A stretch of DNA of 64,000 nt from Luscinia megarhynchos (lineage: Eukaryota; Chordata; Aves; Passeriformes; Turdidae), in assembly GCA_034336665.1 (NCBI GenBank), contig JAPFBE010000013.1:15231056-15295055 (forward strand), given 5' to 3'. Positions within the stretch are counted from its first letter, which is position 1. Each line of letters opens with the position of its first letter. The notes beneath the pieces were generated by a model. The model was not told where the DNA came from, searched no databases, and saw only the letters and a program-made list of their open reading frames with translations. Below are positions 20,201 through 32,924 of this stretch, one piece after another. Made by a program: the position numbers and the translations under genes.

Positions 20201-23200
20201 TATGATGGAACATATTGGCCTGTTCTGGTTTCCTCAGGACAGCAAGTACAGCAAGATCCTTAAATTAAGAATCTTCTGTGTATCAAAAGAATGGGGGTGA
20301 AAACACATTCCCCGAACACAGCTTGGTTAAACCATACCTCTACCACTTTTTCTGTTCAAAAGCATTTTCTATTTTTTCAGAAGTACTGCATCTCAGTAAG
20401 AATACCTGTTTTCTCTCAAGACTAAAACAACTATCTGAACTTAAAAAACAAGCACTAACTTTTTTCTGACAAACAAAACAATTTCCTCAAGTTGTAATGT
20501 CAGAGTAACACAGTCTGAATTTAAATTGGCAGCTCATCTCCTAAGTCATGTTGAAAAATTTAAAAGTTGTTCTGGTCATTGCTTGGATTTTTTTTTATAC
20601 TACTAGTAAGTAACAATGGACTGCATTACCGGCTGCATAAGTTATATTCATATAATAATATTTTAATTTCTTACATGTTTGAATAACTAATCATTACCTA
20701 AACATATTTTAATGTATGATGTCTACAGAATCAACTCTCTTATCCTGTTAAGAAGGAAATATCACCAAGTTCAGCAAGACATTTAAATATAGTCTAAAAC
20801 TATTGAGCCTCTTATTGTACATATACATATACTCAAGAGGTGGCATAAAGTTAAACAAGTAAACATGTATCTTTTAGTTGATACTATTAATGTTACTTTA
20901 TATTCTTCAACAAAAGAGACATTAGAAGTTAGTAATGGTGTGATAATTTATTTTACCTTTAATTTTCTTTTTAAGTTCTTCTTCATTTTGTTTGTTAGAG
21001 TCACTCAGCGCCTTTAGAATTCCAACGCTTATTTGCTGAAATTTTCAAAACAAATACACTCAGTAAAATTTCCTAAATTAATTCAGTTAGCTACTTCATT
21101 TTATGATGTGTTTCAGGTGGAGGAAAAAGTATGGCCTTCACCAATTAAGAGAACCAATACAAACAACACAAATACCTGTAGAACCACACAATAGTTCCAG
21201 TAGAAATCACAAAGAAAAAAAATCAACTGAGAAATTGCAACCATAATGTTCCAATAAGTATGTAAGAAAATCAGTCTAAGGATGAAATGTGCCCAAATTA
21301 AAACTGGCAAAAAGCCCCTATGGAATTTCTACAAGTGTGTTTCAGAAATGAAGACATAAGGACATTCCTTAGGGTGACTACATATGCTCCAAACCCACTT
21401 TTTCTGTGGGTTCTCTTTGCTAAAATGCATCAAGTGAGTGCTGTGGACAGCATGACCATGGTACTGAGGCTGATATATCTCAGAAAGTGGATTCTTTCTC
21501 CCCTCAGCAGAAGAAAGAGTCTGGGTCTGGGGTATGAAGAAGAAAGGTATGCACAACTATGACTTTAGCACTCACCTGGATTTCTTCTGCTCTCATTCCA
21601 TCAAGTAAATAACGAAGCAATTCATGACTGTCTTGCTGCTGATAACCTTTGAATCGTATTGCTCTGCAAATGAAATTGTAAAGTATAATTGAACTCAGAG
21701 ATAAGGCAAAAATGAGTCACACCAAATACACATGGACAGTCTCCAGAATGTATGTATATAAAAGCAACAAGTGTCTACATATTATAAAAATATGGCGCCA
21801 GATACTCAGTATGTCACTGAGTATTTTTCGTTTTACTGCTATTCATTTGTATTTTGCTCTTCTTTCAAAGACTGTTAAATGTTCTACAAATTTGATATGC
21901 TGTATTTCGAGCTAGAGACAAAAAAAAGAGGAAAAACTTGTATTCTTAAAACAACAAACATTTTCATACTCACTATAACGTGCAATTGTACAGATACTCA
22001 CTTTTTACAAACCTGAGCAAAAAGTTCCTTAGGAGTCACTACCCCTTTTTTTGTCTCTTGCATTTCTGTCACAAACTGATGCATGGCTAGTGTTAAAGGA
22101 CCTGGCTGATCTAGTTTTATTAGCTGAGGTTCCTGTTTGAAAGAAAAGCAACAGAGTTGTTTTGCCTTAATTCAGTGGCAGATTCTTTTGCAATAAGTTT
22201 TTCCTTTTCAGTGCCTGAAAACATTATTCTCAAATACAATACTCAAAATTTCAAAACGGCAATAAGTCAACCTGACAAAAACAGCATGTGGTTTATCACG
22301 AAGCAATAGCAAAACTCATTTATTACTTAGCTCAAAGTCTGGATTTCTCACCTTTACTAGGAAAAAAATCCCAATTTCTTTAAAAAGGTCGTGCATTTTC
22401 TTTGCTGTCCCAATCTCTTAGCTGTAATGACAGCTGTGTTATTAAAGCTAGTGCTACAGACATCTTCTAAATTCCTATTTTGCATTTAGACAAGTAGCAC
22501 TATAGCAAGAATGACATATTTTCATCCTTTAAATAACATCATCATAATGCAAGCACTCCTACCACAGAGTATTGAATCACTGCTTTTACACTCTGAACAA
22601 AATACCTCCACTGACTTCAGAAGCAGCTTTATGGAAATCAGTGGTAAAGCTCCTGCTGATTTTACACCCTAATCTTGTTAGTATTTAGCAGGAACAGCTT
22701 TAAAATTGACAGGTAATTTTGCTTGTTTCTTTAACAGACTGGAAGAGGAGGTCAAACACTACAGAGGTCAAAGCATATTACCACGCATAGCTCAGGTGAC
22801 TCAATTTTAATTGTTGTGCCAGGCATCTTAGCTTCTTTAAGCAGCTCTCTCAGGACTGGAGTTTGTGACAAATTCTGTAGAACACAAAAGACAGAAAGAG
22901 ATTGGAAAATGGGGACAACAGGAAGGGCAGCTGAACTGCACTAGTCACGGAATTTGTAGCAACCAGTTCAGCAGCAATTTATTTTCCCAAACACAGACTA
23001 AAGTGATTAATTGCTACTCTAGAATCCCCACTTGTGTTTAAGACTTAAAGGTCCCACATAACTAATGGGACTTTCAATGCCCTCTATAAATATCACTTCA
23101 TATTGCAGAAACCCTAAATATATTTTTCTTCTCAGACTGTTTGACAAGTGTATTTACTAATGTCTGTTTCTAAGAAAATCGAAGGATAAAATGCAGCATG

Positions 23201-26200
23201 TGCATTTGCTTGGTTTAAAAAGTAAATCAAAAGCAGGTTACTAAAATCTGCAAGAACAGTGGGAATTTTGTTCGAATAAAGCTTCAGTATCAAGAGCCAA
23301 AGAGCACAAGATCACGTCAGTTTCAATACACATGAAAGTACAAGTTTATTCTACACTTCTTAGCTGAGCAGATCACACAAGATGGCAATGCCTGCAACAT
23401 GCTCATCCTGGTTTTTTCATCCAATAGTTTTGAATTCCTGTTGCTGAGAGAGACATTTTTATTTCAACAAACACCCATGGCCTTTAAGTACTAATCTCTT
23501 ATAGTCTAAGAGGTCACAAGGGTGATGTGTCAGATTATTTCATATTTCTAAAAAATACCTAGAAGTTGGCATGCTTATTTAATCTCAGTGAAAAATGCTG
23601 TCCCTCAAGGACAAGGCAGTTTATTGTATTGCCCCTTAGAGCAAGTCTCAACTAGCAGCTCCATTTCTTCATATTTCTCTGGGCCAACACACTATTTTTA
23701 GAAAGAAGACATCATTCCTGGTGGATTAAAAAAAAATCACATTCTAATTGTGTCACTGTAAAATGCTGGGGGCAGGGTTGTTGTGGGCTGTTTTTCATTT
23801 TGTTTGTGGCTTTTTTCCTATTCAAAGTTTTTCTAAAAACAATAGCAAGTCCTGTACCTGCATCACTGCATTAAAGAAACATGTATTCCCCAGGTTACTA
23901 AGTCCTTTCACAGTGATTTCTCCATTGGCAGTTGAATGAGAATTTTCTTCTTTTAGTGAATCTTCTTTTTCTTGCTCATTTTTGCTGTCTTTTTCTACCT
24001 TTTTATTTTCAACTTTTTTGTTCTCCTGTTTTTCTACTGAAATAATAAAAACATAGCACATATTACATATTATGGTTATAGGGTACAGACTAGGAAAAAT
24101 TATTACAACCAGCAGCAGTCTATCATGTTTAGAGCTTTTACATATGATAATTAATTATTTAATTTTTAAATATAAAACAACTGGTTTAGGTTCTTAAATT
24201 GTCTAGATAGCAGAAGAAAAATAAACAGAACAAACCAAAAAATCACAAACCCCCTGAAATGCCATTTCAAATCAGCAAGCAAATTAAACATTTCTTCGGC
24301 CCACAAGCATTCGTGCCAACATCCTCTGAAATTCTTCAAGTGTTATCTCAAATTTTATTTCGGTCAAAATCACCTATGTGAGGGCTTTCTACAACATCCA
24401 ACAGGCTCCCACTGTCAAAGCATTCTCATATATTTAATATTCATATTCATGTTCACCTAAACAGATGATACTGAAAGGTTTACAGTATTCAAGACTAATT
24501 AAAATTATTTTTCCTCAAATTATTTCGGTGTATTGCTGAAAATTTCAAGGGCCTGTTTAATAAAGCTGCAAGGGAGTTCCAAGTTTCAAAATAACATCCA
24601 AACTGGTTCTGCCAGTTTGGCAGTCAGCTATTGATTAGGTTTCTGGTAAATAGGGCTGAGAGCTAATACCAACTTTAAAATCAAGTAACAGAGAAAGCAA
24701 GGAAAACAGACAATAAAATCTTAGGACAAGAAACAGATAGATGGACAACAACACACAGAACACATGAAACAAGCAACAACTGCACCCAGGTATTCATTAG
24801 TTTTCCCAGTTCAAACCCAAGAAGAAAATTTTGGCAACTGATATGAAGTTCAACTGTGTGTTTGGGAAAGACTGACCACTCAAAAAACTCTGCTCCCTGT
24901 GGGAAAATCTCAGGTGCTTTCTGAAAAAACTGAATTCAGACAGCTGAACATTCAGACATGTGGCACTGCTGGATGTGTGTGTTCCATTTCCCACAAGACC
25001 TGTGATCTCACTCAAGTGTTAGCATTTCTGACAGTCATTTGTTATAGGATTTATTTTCATATGCAAATTCTTCCAATTTTTCTAGTGGAAACGTCTTGTA
25101 AAAATCAGTTTTGCCATATGGAAACTAGGGTTTTTTTGCTGGGTTTGTTTTCATTTAAACAATTGCATTTTTCAGATAGACTGCAGGCTGAACACAATAT
25201 TTCAGAGTTCTAAGAGCATTGCAGCTGCCTATATTAAATGTACAGACCTAGTACATATTACTCTTTCTATTAGGGTATGTTCTGCATCAGCTGGAGTCTT
25301 AGTCATTCCTGATACATTCAAAAATACCCACAAAAAGACTTTAAAAAAATAAAATCAAATATCCTTAAGCAATTTTTCTTTAGATCTCAAGACAGAATGA
25401 GCAACACTGATGAATAAACACAGCACCCTAAGTACTGAAAATCAAATGCCTATTTGCAGAAAAACTGAATGTCACATTTTTAAAAAAGTCACAGTAAAAC
25501 CATCTTTTTTTCCTCCTATTCTTGTATATCTTGTCTGTAAAAGTTTAGGGGATGCTGAGCAAAATCCTCATTGAATTAGGTCTATGGGCTAGGATGTTAT
25601 TTATGCTATCAGAATTGCGACAAAGAAGATAAAAAAAGGGGGAGAAATTAGTTTTTCCCTTTACATAAAATGTTAAATCTAATTTAGTGTAAATTCTGGA
25701 TTTATAATAGTCTCCAACACTTAGGAGACCTTCTCATTTACTGTATCTATACTATAATTACTTACCTGCATGTGATGAGTCAATACCAACTTGTTTTCTA
25801 ACAAAATCCACAGTCTGGCCCAAAAGTGCTGAAGTTTTATATGGAACTTCATTATCACATAGGTAGCACCTGTCTCCGCCGCCCCCAAAAGAAAACAATT
25901 AATCCTATTTCTTTTTCTATTATTAAAAATCCTAAACCATTTACTTGTTTCATTACACAAAGTTATAAAATTACAAGGTTTAGTGTAAAATTTACAGGTC
26001 TTAGAAAAGAATTCAATCTACTTAGCACAGAAATAAAACACTTTAAATTATCTTTAGTAAATTATTTTGGTGACTGGTGGTTGCAATTTACAAGTATAAA
26101 TTAGACTTCTAACATATGTGCTTCCTGCTGCAAGAAAAAGAAAAGCTTGGAAAATTTTGCCAAAAGAAACAAAGCTATCAAGCCCTAAAGGAAATGACTT

Positions 26201-29200
26201 ATGCATATTATGGCATGGAAAAATACTTTGAATGTTGTAGCCCAGCAAATACGTAATTGTATTTAATAATCTGCTTTAGAGAAAATTGTGGGAGAAGCTG
26301 CAGTCATAAAGGATTAAGAAGGGTAAAACCCTGACAGAACACAAACAGCTGAAGGAATTTTATATGTACTAATTTTGTAGTTCCACCCAATCAACTCTTT
26401 GAAGAAGCAAAAGGTAGTGAAACTTCTGCATTTTGGAAAACACAAATTACAGTTCTTAGGCAGACTTCAGGATTACTGTAAGTCAGACTCAATTTTCTGA
26501 TATTAAAAGCAGAAGTCTGCAGCAAAGTGTTTCCCCAAATCCCTACCATCCCTGGCATTAGCTATAGTCATCACATTTCCTCGTATGTCATTAAAAAAAT
26601 TGGCTCAGCTTTTGGATCCCTGATTGTTTACCTACTGTCTGTCTGGTTAATCATAAAAATAGACATTCTCACTCCTGGAATAACGAAGGATAGTTACATC
26701 CATGGTGTGTTTTAACACCATAAACTTCTACCTGTCAAAAAAATTGTAGGCAACCTTGAAGGAATCAAGGGATTGCAAAAGGTTTTGTTAGTGATGGCTG
26801 TTTGATCAGCACTGAAAATGAGTACAACAGCACTTGTAAACCTGTAAGAGCAGAACTTAGTGAATTCCTAGAACTCTCTTTCTTCTCCAAAACATGTCTT
26901 TAAACTTTACAGATATTATTTATATCAAATTTGAACCACATGTGCATGCACACTACAGAGAGATTTGGTCACACATTCATATAATAAATAAAAGCAAAAG
27001 CAGTTTTGATCAGAATTTTTATACTAGATCCACTGTGAAATACAGTTCTTGACTGTATTCTGACTGTGGGTTTGATTTATAACTAATGTATAGCCAATAT
27101 ATCAATCTTTGAATAATTTCTTGGGCAAGTTTGTACAACCAAGAAATTCCAGAATGAAGCAAAAACACCTTACTTTGAAAACTTCCTCTCATTTGCAAAT
27201 ATTTTGATTAAAAAACAGGGAAAATAAAGCACTTCCAACCCACAATTTTAACATCAATCTAAATTAACAAAGAGAAATTCACTAGTTCATTATTAATAAT
27301 ATTACTAATAATTTCCATTCTAAAATTCATTAAAACTAGTAATCATTACACAAAAGTGCTAAGTATGATCAAGCAAATAGATAATATTACATAAAATGAA
27401 CATTACTAAGTTGCAAAACCTCATTACTAAGCAAAACAAAACTCTTTCTGGTCAAGTACAGTATTTCTGTATAGCACAGTTTGGAAAATTAGGATGCTCC
27501 CTCATATATATATATATATGTATATATATATAATGGTATAATTACTTTTGAGAGAAACAAAAACTACAAAGGACATGAATTTTGTATTGCTTGATCCAGT
27601 AGCACCTCATAATTCTAGCTGTGCTTCCTGTTCATATGTGGTGTTAAAAAATAGTATTTACCAAGGAGATAAAAGTTGGGTTGTCACTAAGTGCACATCA
27701 GAAAGAATCTTCTCCCAACGCCAAAACTTAAGATTTAGAGCTACAGATCAACATTTGTTTCCATGTGTCAGTATTCTGACCAAGTAAAAGCAGTGAAATA
27801 TGAAGTCAACCACATCTACTAGTTGGTCAAAAATTTTCTAATCATAAATTTTACAAGAAAATAACATTTATTCTGCAAATCTCAGCAAAGACTGCGGAAA
27901 TCACACGTTTGGAAACTCTTTAATATATGCCTAGAGAGAAATCTCAGAATTCACAAAGAAAGGACAAATTCTATTCCAGCTCTGTCGCCCTCCAGCTCTG
28001 TCTTGTGCTGCCTGACAAACTCACCACACACTCCAGTTGTCCAAATTGAGAACCAAACAGTGGGAATCTGATCTTGGTGTTTCAAAATGCTTTAAAGCAT
28101 GCTGGTCTGGAGAATTTCTGTCACAGCCCTACAATATTGATAACCACAAGTGTCACAAAATCCATTTGACTGTCAATGAAACAAAGTCAGAGTAAAAACA
28201 AGGTATTACAATCAAAACTTTTCAATTATGTTTAAGTAATTGGGATCAACAGATGGCTATCGATTTCAAAATTCTTATTTCTGCAGATGGGCAATTTACT
28301 GGGTGCAGAATAAAGCTGCTATGGGACTGAACATTTAATGAACAGATTCCAGTCTGAACACCTGAAAGAATGAAACAGAACCAAAACCTCTTCAGCTTGC
28401 AGAGTTCTAAATTTCGTGAAGTAACGTGAGCATTAAGATCTTGTAAAAAAAAAAAAATCATAGATTAGGAATATTTTGATTTCCTCAGCAAAATGATTCA
28501 AACTTTCCAGGCAAACCAGTTCTCAAGATGGTGTTTTAGCCTTAAGCCTGCTAAATGCCTTTGGGCCATTTTCCAAGTACTTCATTTGACATTTTTAAAT
28601 CACAATCTACAGTATATAAAGTCATCTAGGTAGCACCATTTTCACCAAAAAAAAAAAAAAAAAAAAAAAAAGGAAACTCTCTTGTTCCACTGTATTACAA
28701 GACACTGAAAGGTATTAAGACAAATTAACAACAAAAGAGATACCCTATGGCCACATTTTAGGCATAACCATATCGAAGTGCCTTCATCAGTCTCCTCCTC
28801 CTCCTCAGCCTTCTCTTGTGTCTTACTGTCTGCCTTGCAGTCCTGACAAATATGCCACTCCACATTCTGCAGTGCCTTTCTCACATGCCCTTGGTCCAGT
28901 CCTTTACGAATATGAGTGCACGCTGGTTCTACAAATTAAAAAGCACAAGAAAGATGTAGGGAGCATAACAAATACAAGCACTGAAGACACAGGCAGCAAT
29001 CCAGAAACTAGGATAGTCTTTCTAGAGCCAAAGAAACATTGACAATTTATCAGAGTATCAGAGAGAAACCTTTTGTTACCACCATTCACAATCTGGGTAT
29101 ACTCTTGCTGCATCCTAAACTGTACTTTGAGGTGTTTTTATTGCTCAGATAGTGTGACAGCTCTGAATCCATCTTTGTTGAGGAAAGATTACAGCCCCAA

Positions 29201-30650
29201 GATTGCAAACATCTATTGGCACAATCTGAAATTGGTGCAAATCTTTGTACCTACAGTTCTGTTCCTGTCCAAGATTACAGGATTTTATCAAAGTGCAAAT
29301 GCTAGTCAACAAGAGACAAACACAGATATCCAGCATTCTTTTAGCCTTTCTGAAAAACATAAGCTTCATCTACAACATCAAAATTGTCATTTAAAAACAA
29401 ACAAAATAATTTTGTATATTGGCAACTCCTGTTACAGTGGAATTATCCACCATGACCAGTCTTGGTTTAATTTGTGGCTTTACAGCTCTTTGTCATCATA
29501 AGATAACCTATTTATAGACAAAAAAATGAGATGCCAGCAGGTAGAACACAACTGATCTCTTTGCAGGAGAAAAAGAGGAACACTTACAGTAGACATTGAC
29601 CCTGACTTCAGGAAACAAAAAAAGCCCCCAACACCCCCAAGAGCCAAACCAGACAAAAGCAGTTAAAAAAGACATCCATTAGAGACAAAAACTACCACAA
29701 CAAGACCAGGACAATCAGGAAACCAAAGCAGAGTGGACTTAAACAGGAAATTTATACTTATATCAGGAAATTTATACACACCAGCACATCATCCCACCAA
29801 GCCTCCTGAAACTCTAAGTGCTCTCTCTCTCAACTAAATTAGTCTGGTTCAACTCACTTCCCCAGATGGGATCAACAAAAAAAAAAAAAAAGATGAGAAA
29901 GACACAATCTGTGACCTGGTAGATAATGTGATAGAAGTGAATGCAACACAACACAAGTAAAAACAAAAGCTACAATAACCAGGCTAAACAGGACAAAAAA
30001 AAAAAAAAAAAAAAAAAAGCACAGGTGAGATCCAGTGGAGCTAGGAGAATAAAATTTAGTATCTGGGATTAGGAACTATTAGGAACAGAAGAACAGAAAG
30101 GTTTTAATCAAAATGCACTATGAGAGCTGAAGTGTCCAGAATCAATACCAAATTAGCTGTTAGAATAAAGGCAAATTGCTTCACAAAAAGTATTTCAGTC
30201 ACAGCTTTTACTGCTAAAGCAAGAATCTTTTGCAACAAACTTTTCACTAGGAAGATGCAACTTAAGCTTGGCAGCTGACTCCACAAACCCTTTATATTCT
30301 GAGTTATTTTACACAATCTGTATCAGCAAAGAACTGTGTGTTTGAGTTTCCAAAAACCAGAAACTAATTTCAGTTTTCAAGACAGGATTATTATTTTCTA
30401 GCATACTTAGAAAAGTCACAACAACAATATTTCTTTACAGACTTGAGTTTCAATTAAAAATCCAGATTTTGTAAGTGAGACTTCAAAGCCAGTGACTAGT
30501 GTGAAGGCCTTTTAATATTAATCAGCTTTCAAGCCTTCTTTGACTTTAAAAGAAACATTATGTCCACAGACTTCCCCAAGGAAACATACTCTGTATATCC
30601 AGAGACTCATCAGACTGTGCAGTTTTGCCTTTGATGCGTTTCTTCCCCAT
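14147..30650 (-). CDS. USP16: USP16: ubiquitin carboxyl-terminal hydrolase 16
   Basis: USP16 is a cysteine deubiquitinase known for acting on histone H2A and 40S ribosomal proteins. Coding exons, 5' to 3' on the minus strand: 30650-30590, 28928-28744, 28128-28025, 25869-25766, 24036-23858, 22874-22782, 22132-22002, 21663-21576, 21035-20957, 20091-20000, 19274-19218, 18364-18197, 17614-16942, 16676-16582, 15386-15300, 15044-14891, 14272-14147. It starts [14 protein letters not shown] zinc finger covers about residues 22-142 (CQDC, CLKCGH). The Cys box is [16 protein letters not shown] with the catalytic Cys at about 204. [15 protein letters not shown] follows. An acidic, lysine-rich insert occupies about 390-650. 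The His box is SGHYTAY, His at about 759. An intact protein would be 824 residues against 823 in human. The last exon carries one surplus base (14211-14213), so as written the frame stops at 14160. Phases of all other exons join exactly. Confidence 0.95.
14366..14790 (-). repeat. CR1 LINE fragment, antisense, USP16 last intron
   Basis: Reverse-complement CR1 text: CACAGAATCACTGAGTTGGA, CACCTCCAGGGATGGGGATG, CTCCTTCCAATGCTTAACCA, CTTTTCTCCAGGCTGAGCCC. It belongs to a CR1 subfamily with the GAGTTGGAAAAGAACCTC tail. Confidence 0.9.
14805..14862 (+). repeat. Short CR1 3'-end fragment, sense
   Basis: The text ACTACATGATCTTTAAGGCC, CCTTCCAACCCAAACCATTT and GTGATTCTGT is the extreme 3' end of a CR1, about 55 bp, in the opposite orientation to the copy immediately to its left. 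The two copies together fill most of USP16's last intron. Confidence 0.85.
14891..15044 (-). CDS. USP16: USP16 exon carrying the catalytic His box
   Basis: The exon reads [20 protein letters not shown] then [15 protein letters not shown]. The SGHY histidine is the general base of the catalytic triad. Flanking signals are CTAG at the acceptor and GTAAAT at the donor. Confidence 0.95.
15387..16581 (-). other. USP16 intron between exons 15300-15386 and 16582-16676
   Basis: AT-rich unique sequence with no recognised repeat or RNA. Confidence 0.6.
16942..17614 (-). CDS. USP16: USP16 large acidic insert exon
   Basis: This 673-nt exon is the longest in the gene. It begins [15 protein letters not shown] and contains the poorly conserved, Glu/Asp/Ser-rich insert of the USP fold (for example [11 protein letters not shown]). 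It ends with the conserved [14 protein letters not shown] and the [10 protein letters not shown] zinc-binding subdomain ([11 protein letters not shown]). The insert differs strongly from mammals while the flanks are conserved, which suggests a disordered linker. Confidence 0.95.
17615..19217 (-). other. USP16 introns around exon 18197-18364
   Basis: Apart from the 168-nt lysine-rich exon there is only unique AT-rich sequence. Open frames such as 18658-18972 on the opposite strand lack splice or family support. Confidence 0.6.
20092..22001 (-). other. USP16 introns around exons 20957-21035 and 21576-21663
   Basis: Outside the two short exons no repeat family is recognised. The plus-strand open frame at 21320-21562 overlaps a real minus-strand donor and is treated as a shadow. 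Confidence 0.55.
22133..24036 (-). CDS. USP16: USP16 exons with catalytic Cys box and the next exon
   Basis: Exon 24036-23858 reads [20 protein letters not shown] and ends with the Cys box [16 protein letters not shown]. Exon 22874-22782 reads [20 protein letters not shown]. The lysine/glutamate-rich start has a near repeat, [11 protein letters not shown]. The intron between them (22875-23857) has no recognisable element. Confidence 0.92.
24037..25765 (-). other. USP16 intron
   Basis: About 1.7 kb of unique AT-rich sequence. No CR1, RNA gene or tandem repeat seen. Confidence 0.55.
25870..28024 (-). other. USP16 intron with TA microsatellite
   Basis: About 2.15 kb. The acceptor for the downstream exon is unusual: a GC-rich block (CTCCGCCGCCCCC on the plus strand, 25875-25887) sits between the AG and the pyrimidine tract. 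A short TA microsatellite lies near 27505-27532. The rest is unique AT-rich DNA. Confidence 0.6.
27505..27532. repeat. TA dinucleotide microsatellite
   Basis: About 28 bp of alternating T and A, interrupted once by a G. Confidence 0.85.
28129..28743 (-). other. USP16 intron with A tract
   Basis: Contains an uninterrupted A run of about 23 bp at about 28649-28671 on the plus strand. No recognisable retroelement body flanks it. Confidence 0.6.
28929..30589 (-). other. USP16 intron, A-rich
   Basis: Two further A tracts lie near 29878-29892 and 29995-30018. A short direct repeat, AGGAAATTTATAC, occurs twice 20 bp apart near 29744-29776. No coding exon or named repeat is visible. Confidence 0.55.
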
Positions 30651-30671
30651 CCTTGTTGTCTGGAATTGTTC
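30651..30671 (-). other. USP16 5' UTR part of the first coding exon
   Basis: An acceptor (TTCCTTTTAG on the minus strand) places 21 bases of 5' UTR before the ATG at 30650, so at least one non-coding exon lies upstream. The context of the start is AACAAGGATGG, a good Kozak match (A or G at -3, G at +4). Confidence 0.8.
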
Positions 30672-31950
30672 CTAAAAGGAACAGTGACCTAACAAAGAAA
30701 AACAGTAAAATTAGAAGGCAGTTTTAGTTTTCCTTGCTCACTGCTACACAAGTTACTTCTATGGCCAAGCTGTCCCTTGAGGTGAATTAACTTGCTTTAA
30801 TACGACATTTTCAAAGCGAAATATTAATTCTATTTTAACATGAAACAATTGTAACTGTTGTACAGACAAGATCACAGTGCGAATTACAAAACCCAAATGA
30901 TTTAAATAGTTAAATCAAAAGCATTGCGCAAAATAACAAATTTTTGATACTTCACTATCAAAAATCCTATAAACCTTAAGGACTTTAACTAACACCACAA
31001 GGATTTTATGAAAAATAATTGTTTTTGTCCCAATTAAATCTTGAAGCATTTTCAACCTTTTCATTTTGCATACTGCAAATTCCCCGTGTCTTTGATGAAG
31101 TCTGACACAAGTAAAATACTTCTAGCATATTTTAAAATATACAGACAATGGGAATTCCGATTTTTCAATTTCTTTACTGGGGATGATTTATTATTACCTT
31201 ACCCACATATAAAGTAAATAATTCAGACAGGTGTGTTATCTACTGTACCTGAGGACCCTTCTCAACAAGAGTACTACAGAGTCCTAAAACAAGTGCTTGG
31301 CTTCAGATGGGTGGTTACCATAAATGTGATAGAATATTTTTAGTTTCTAGTCTGTAGCCTCTGTACCTTACCTGACAAAAAGATCATTCAAAAATCTCAG
31401 GTAAACTTAAAACTCAACATATGTTGTACAATGAAAACAAGGAAACTAAAAGGGTTCAAAATTAAGTCTCTGCACTTTTTGCAGGCTAGCTTAACCCTGC
31501 TGTCCACCCTTCATGTAAACACAACCAGCACTAAATCTGTATTAATTCATCTTTCCAAATCCATTTCTTTGCTTGTACTTGGCAGCACACCAGCCCCAGA
31601 GCACAACTGGCTGCTTAGAGCTGTCACAGCCAAAAAAAATTAACCCAAACCAAGAGAATTAGAGAGAAAAATTAAGCAGGGGAGAGCTTAGGCATGATAC
31701 ACACAGAGGACATTTTGTACAAAAAGCCATTTAGAAACATGAGCATGTTTGCATGAGCGTGCTCTTAGGGTTGGTGATGGCCACTTCATCGAGAGCAGAA
31801 TTACCAACTTCTGCAACCTAGCATTCAACTTGCTCAGAACAAAAAGCAACTGTTCATCCTACAACCTTCCTCTGCAGCACATTTTTCTGCAAAAAGCTAC
31901 AACACGTCATCTTGTATAAACAACTTTTAACTAACAAAATCCTTTCCAAA
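30672..31950. other. USP16 first intron, no feature seen
   Basis: Unique AT-rich sequence between the first coding exon and the CpG island. Nothing else recognised. Confidence 0.6.
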
Positions 31951-31959
31951 CTCTCCTTG

Positions 31960-32860
31960 CTCCTGCCGGGAAGGCAGGACGGCATGGACACGTGGGGCTG
32001 TTAAATTTACGCCACGTTGTGCCTGGGCAGACTTGTCCGACAGGCTCTGCACTAGCCTTTCGCGGGCACTGCCCTCACAAAGAAATGCACAGCCGAAGCG
32101 ACTCAAGAATTTTATATTCCTTAAAATAAGATAGGAGCGGTCTGTAAAGGACCAGACGCGCACCTGCGTTTGACTGACACCCTGGAGAGAAGCCCTCAGA
32201 GGCTCGCTCGGGGAGCCCCCGGGCGTGAGGGCAGCAGGCCGCAGGCCGCCGCCAGCCCGCGCTCCCCGCGCCGCGGGCAGCAGGTGAACCCCGGCCCGGT
32301 GCCCCCGTGCCCCCGCCCCGCCCACGCCATGACTGACAGCTGCCGCCGCCAATCGGGAGCCCCGCGCCTCCTGGCCGGAGCGGCGGCTGCAGCGCACCGG
32401 CGGAGCGAGTCCCGAACTGCGAGGAGAGTGGCCGAGGCGGTAGGAGCGCGGCGGCGGCCCCGGAGGGGCTCCTGTCCCTCACCTGCCGGCGCGGCGGGGC
32501 GAACGACTTGGTGGTGCATGACTCCACCAGACGGGACAGACCTCTCACCTCAATCACCGCTGGCGCGGCGGCGGTCACCGGCTGCCATGCGTGTTTCCCG
32601 CGCGCTGCATTGTGGGGCCGGGGGCGGGGCGGGGGGCGCGCATGCGCGGGCGCACGCCGGCTGGCTTTCCCCTCCTCCCTGAACGCGGCGTGGGGGAAGC
32701 GGAGTGCTGGAGGGGCGGGAGACACCTCAGCGCACCTGAGCAGCAGCCCTGTATGAAAGACGCTGGTTTGGTGACACACCAGCGCGTCCTGTCCCGCCTC
32801 AGGGCGGCGGAAACCGCCTGGGCTGTCGGCGTGTGTGCGTGGCCCAGACTGCCCGGCACA
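31960..32860. promoter_or_regulatory. Bidirectional CpG-island promoter, USP16 / RWDD2B
   Basis: A CpG island lies between two divergent genes. On the minus strand, CAG|GTGAGG (exon side starting at 32483) and a second AG|GTGAGA at 32549 are good donor candidates for a non-coding USP16 exon 1. An NRF1-like palindrome, GCGCGCATGCGCGG, is at 32636-32649 beside a GGGGCGGGGCGGGG GC-box cluster at about 32620-32635. No TATA box is seen. The RWDD2B first non-coding exon should lie to the right, but its donor could not be identified with confidence. A shared promoter is inferred from the layout, not shown. Confidence 0.75.
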
Positions 32861-32924
32861 CACGAGCCGGTTTTGGTGGGCTTGTTCGGAACTATTAATA
32901 TGCATTAAGTCTACAGCTTCCTCG

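Noticed and set aside
28640..28675. A tract as the tail of a processed pseudogene or SINE
   Set aside because: No coding similarity, retroelement body or target-site duplication could be seen next to it.
32075..32905. 276-codon minus-strand open frame and overlapping plus-strand frames
   Set aside because: Same CpG-island effect in the USP16/RWDD2B promoter. The translations are low-complexity and frame-independent.
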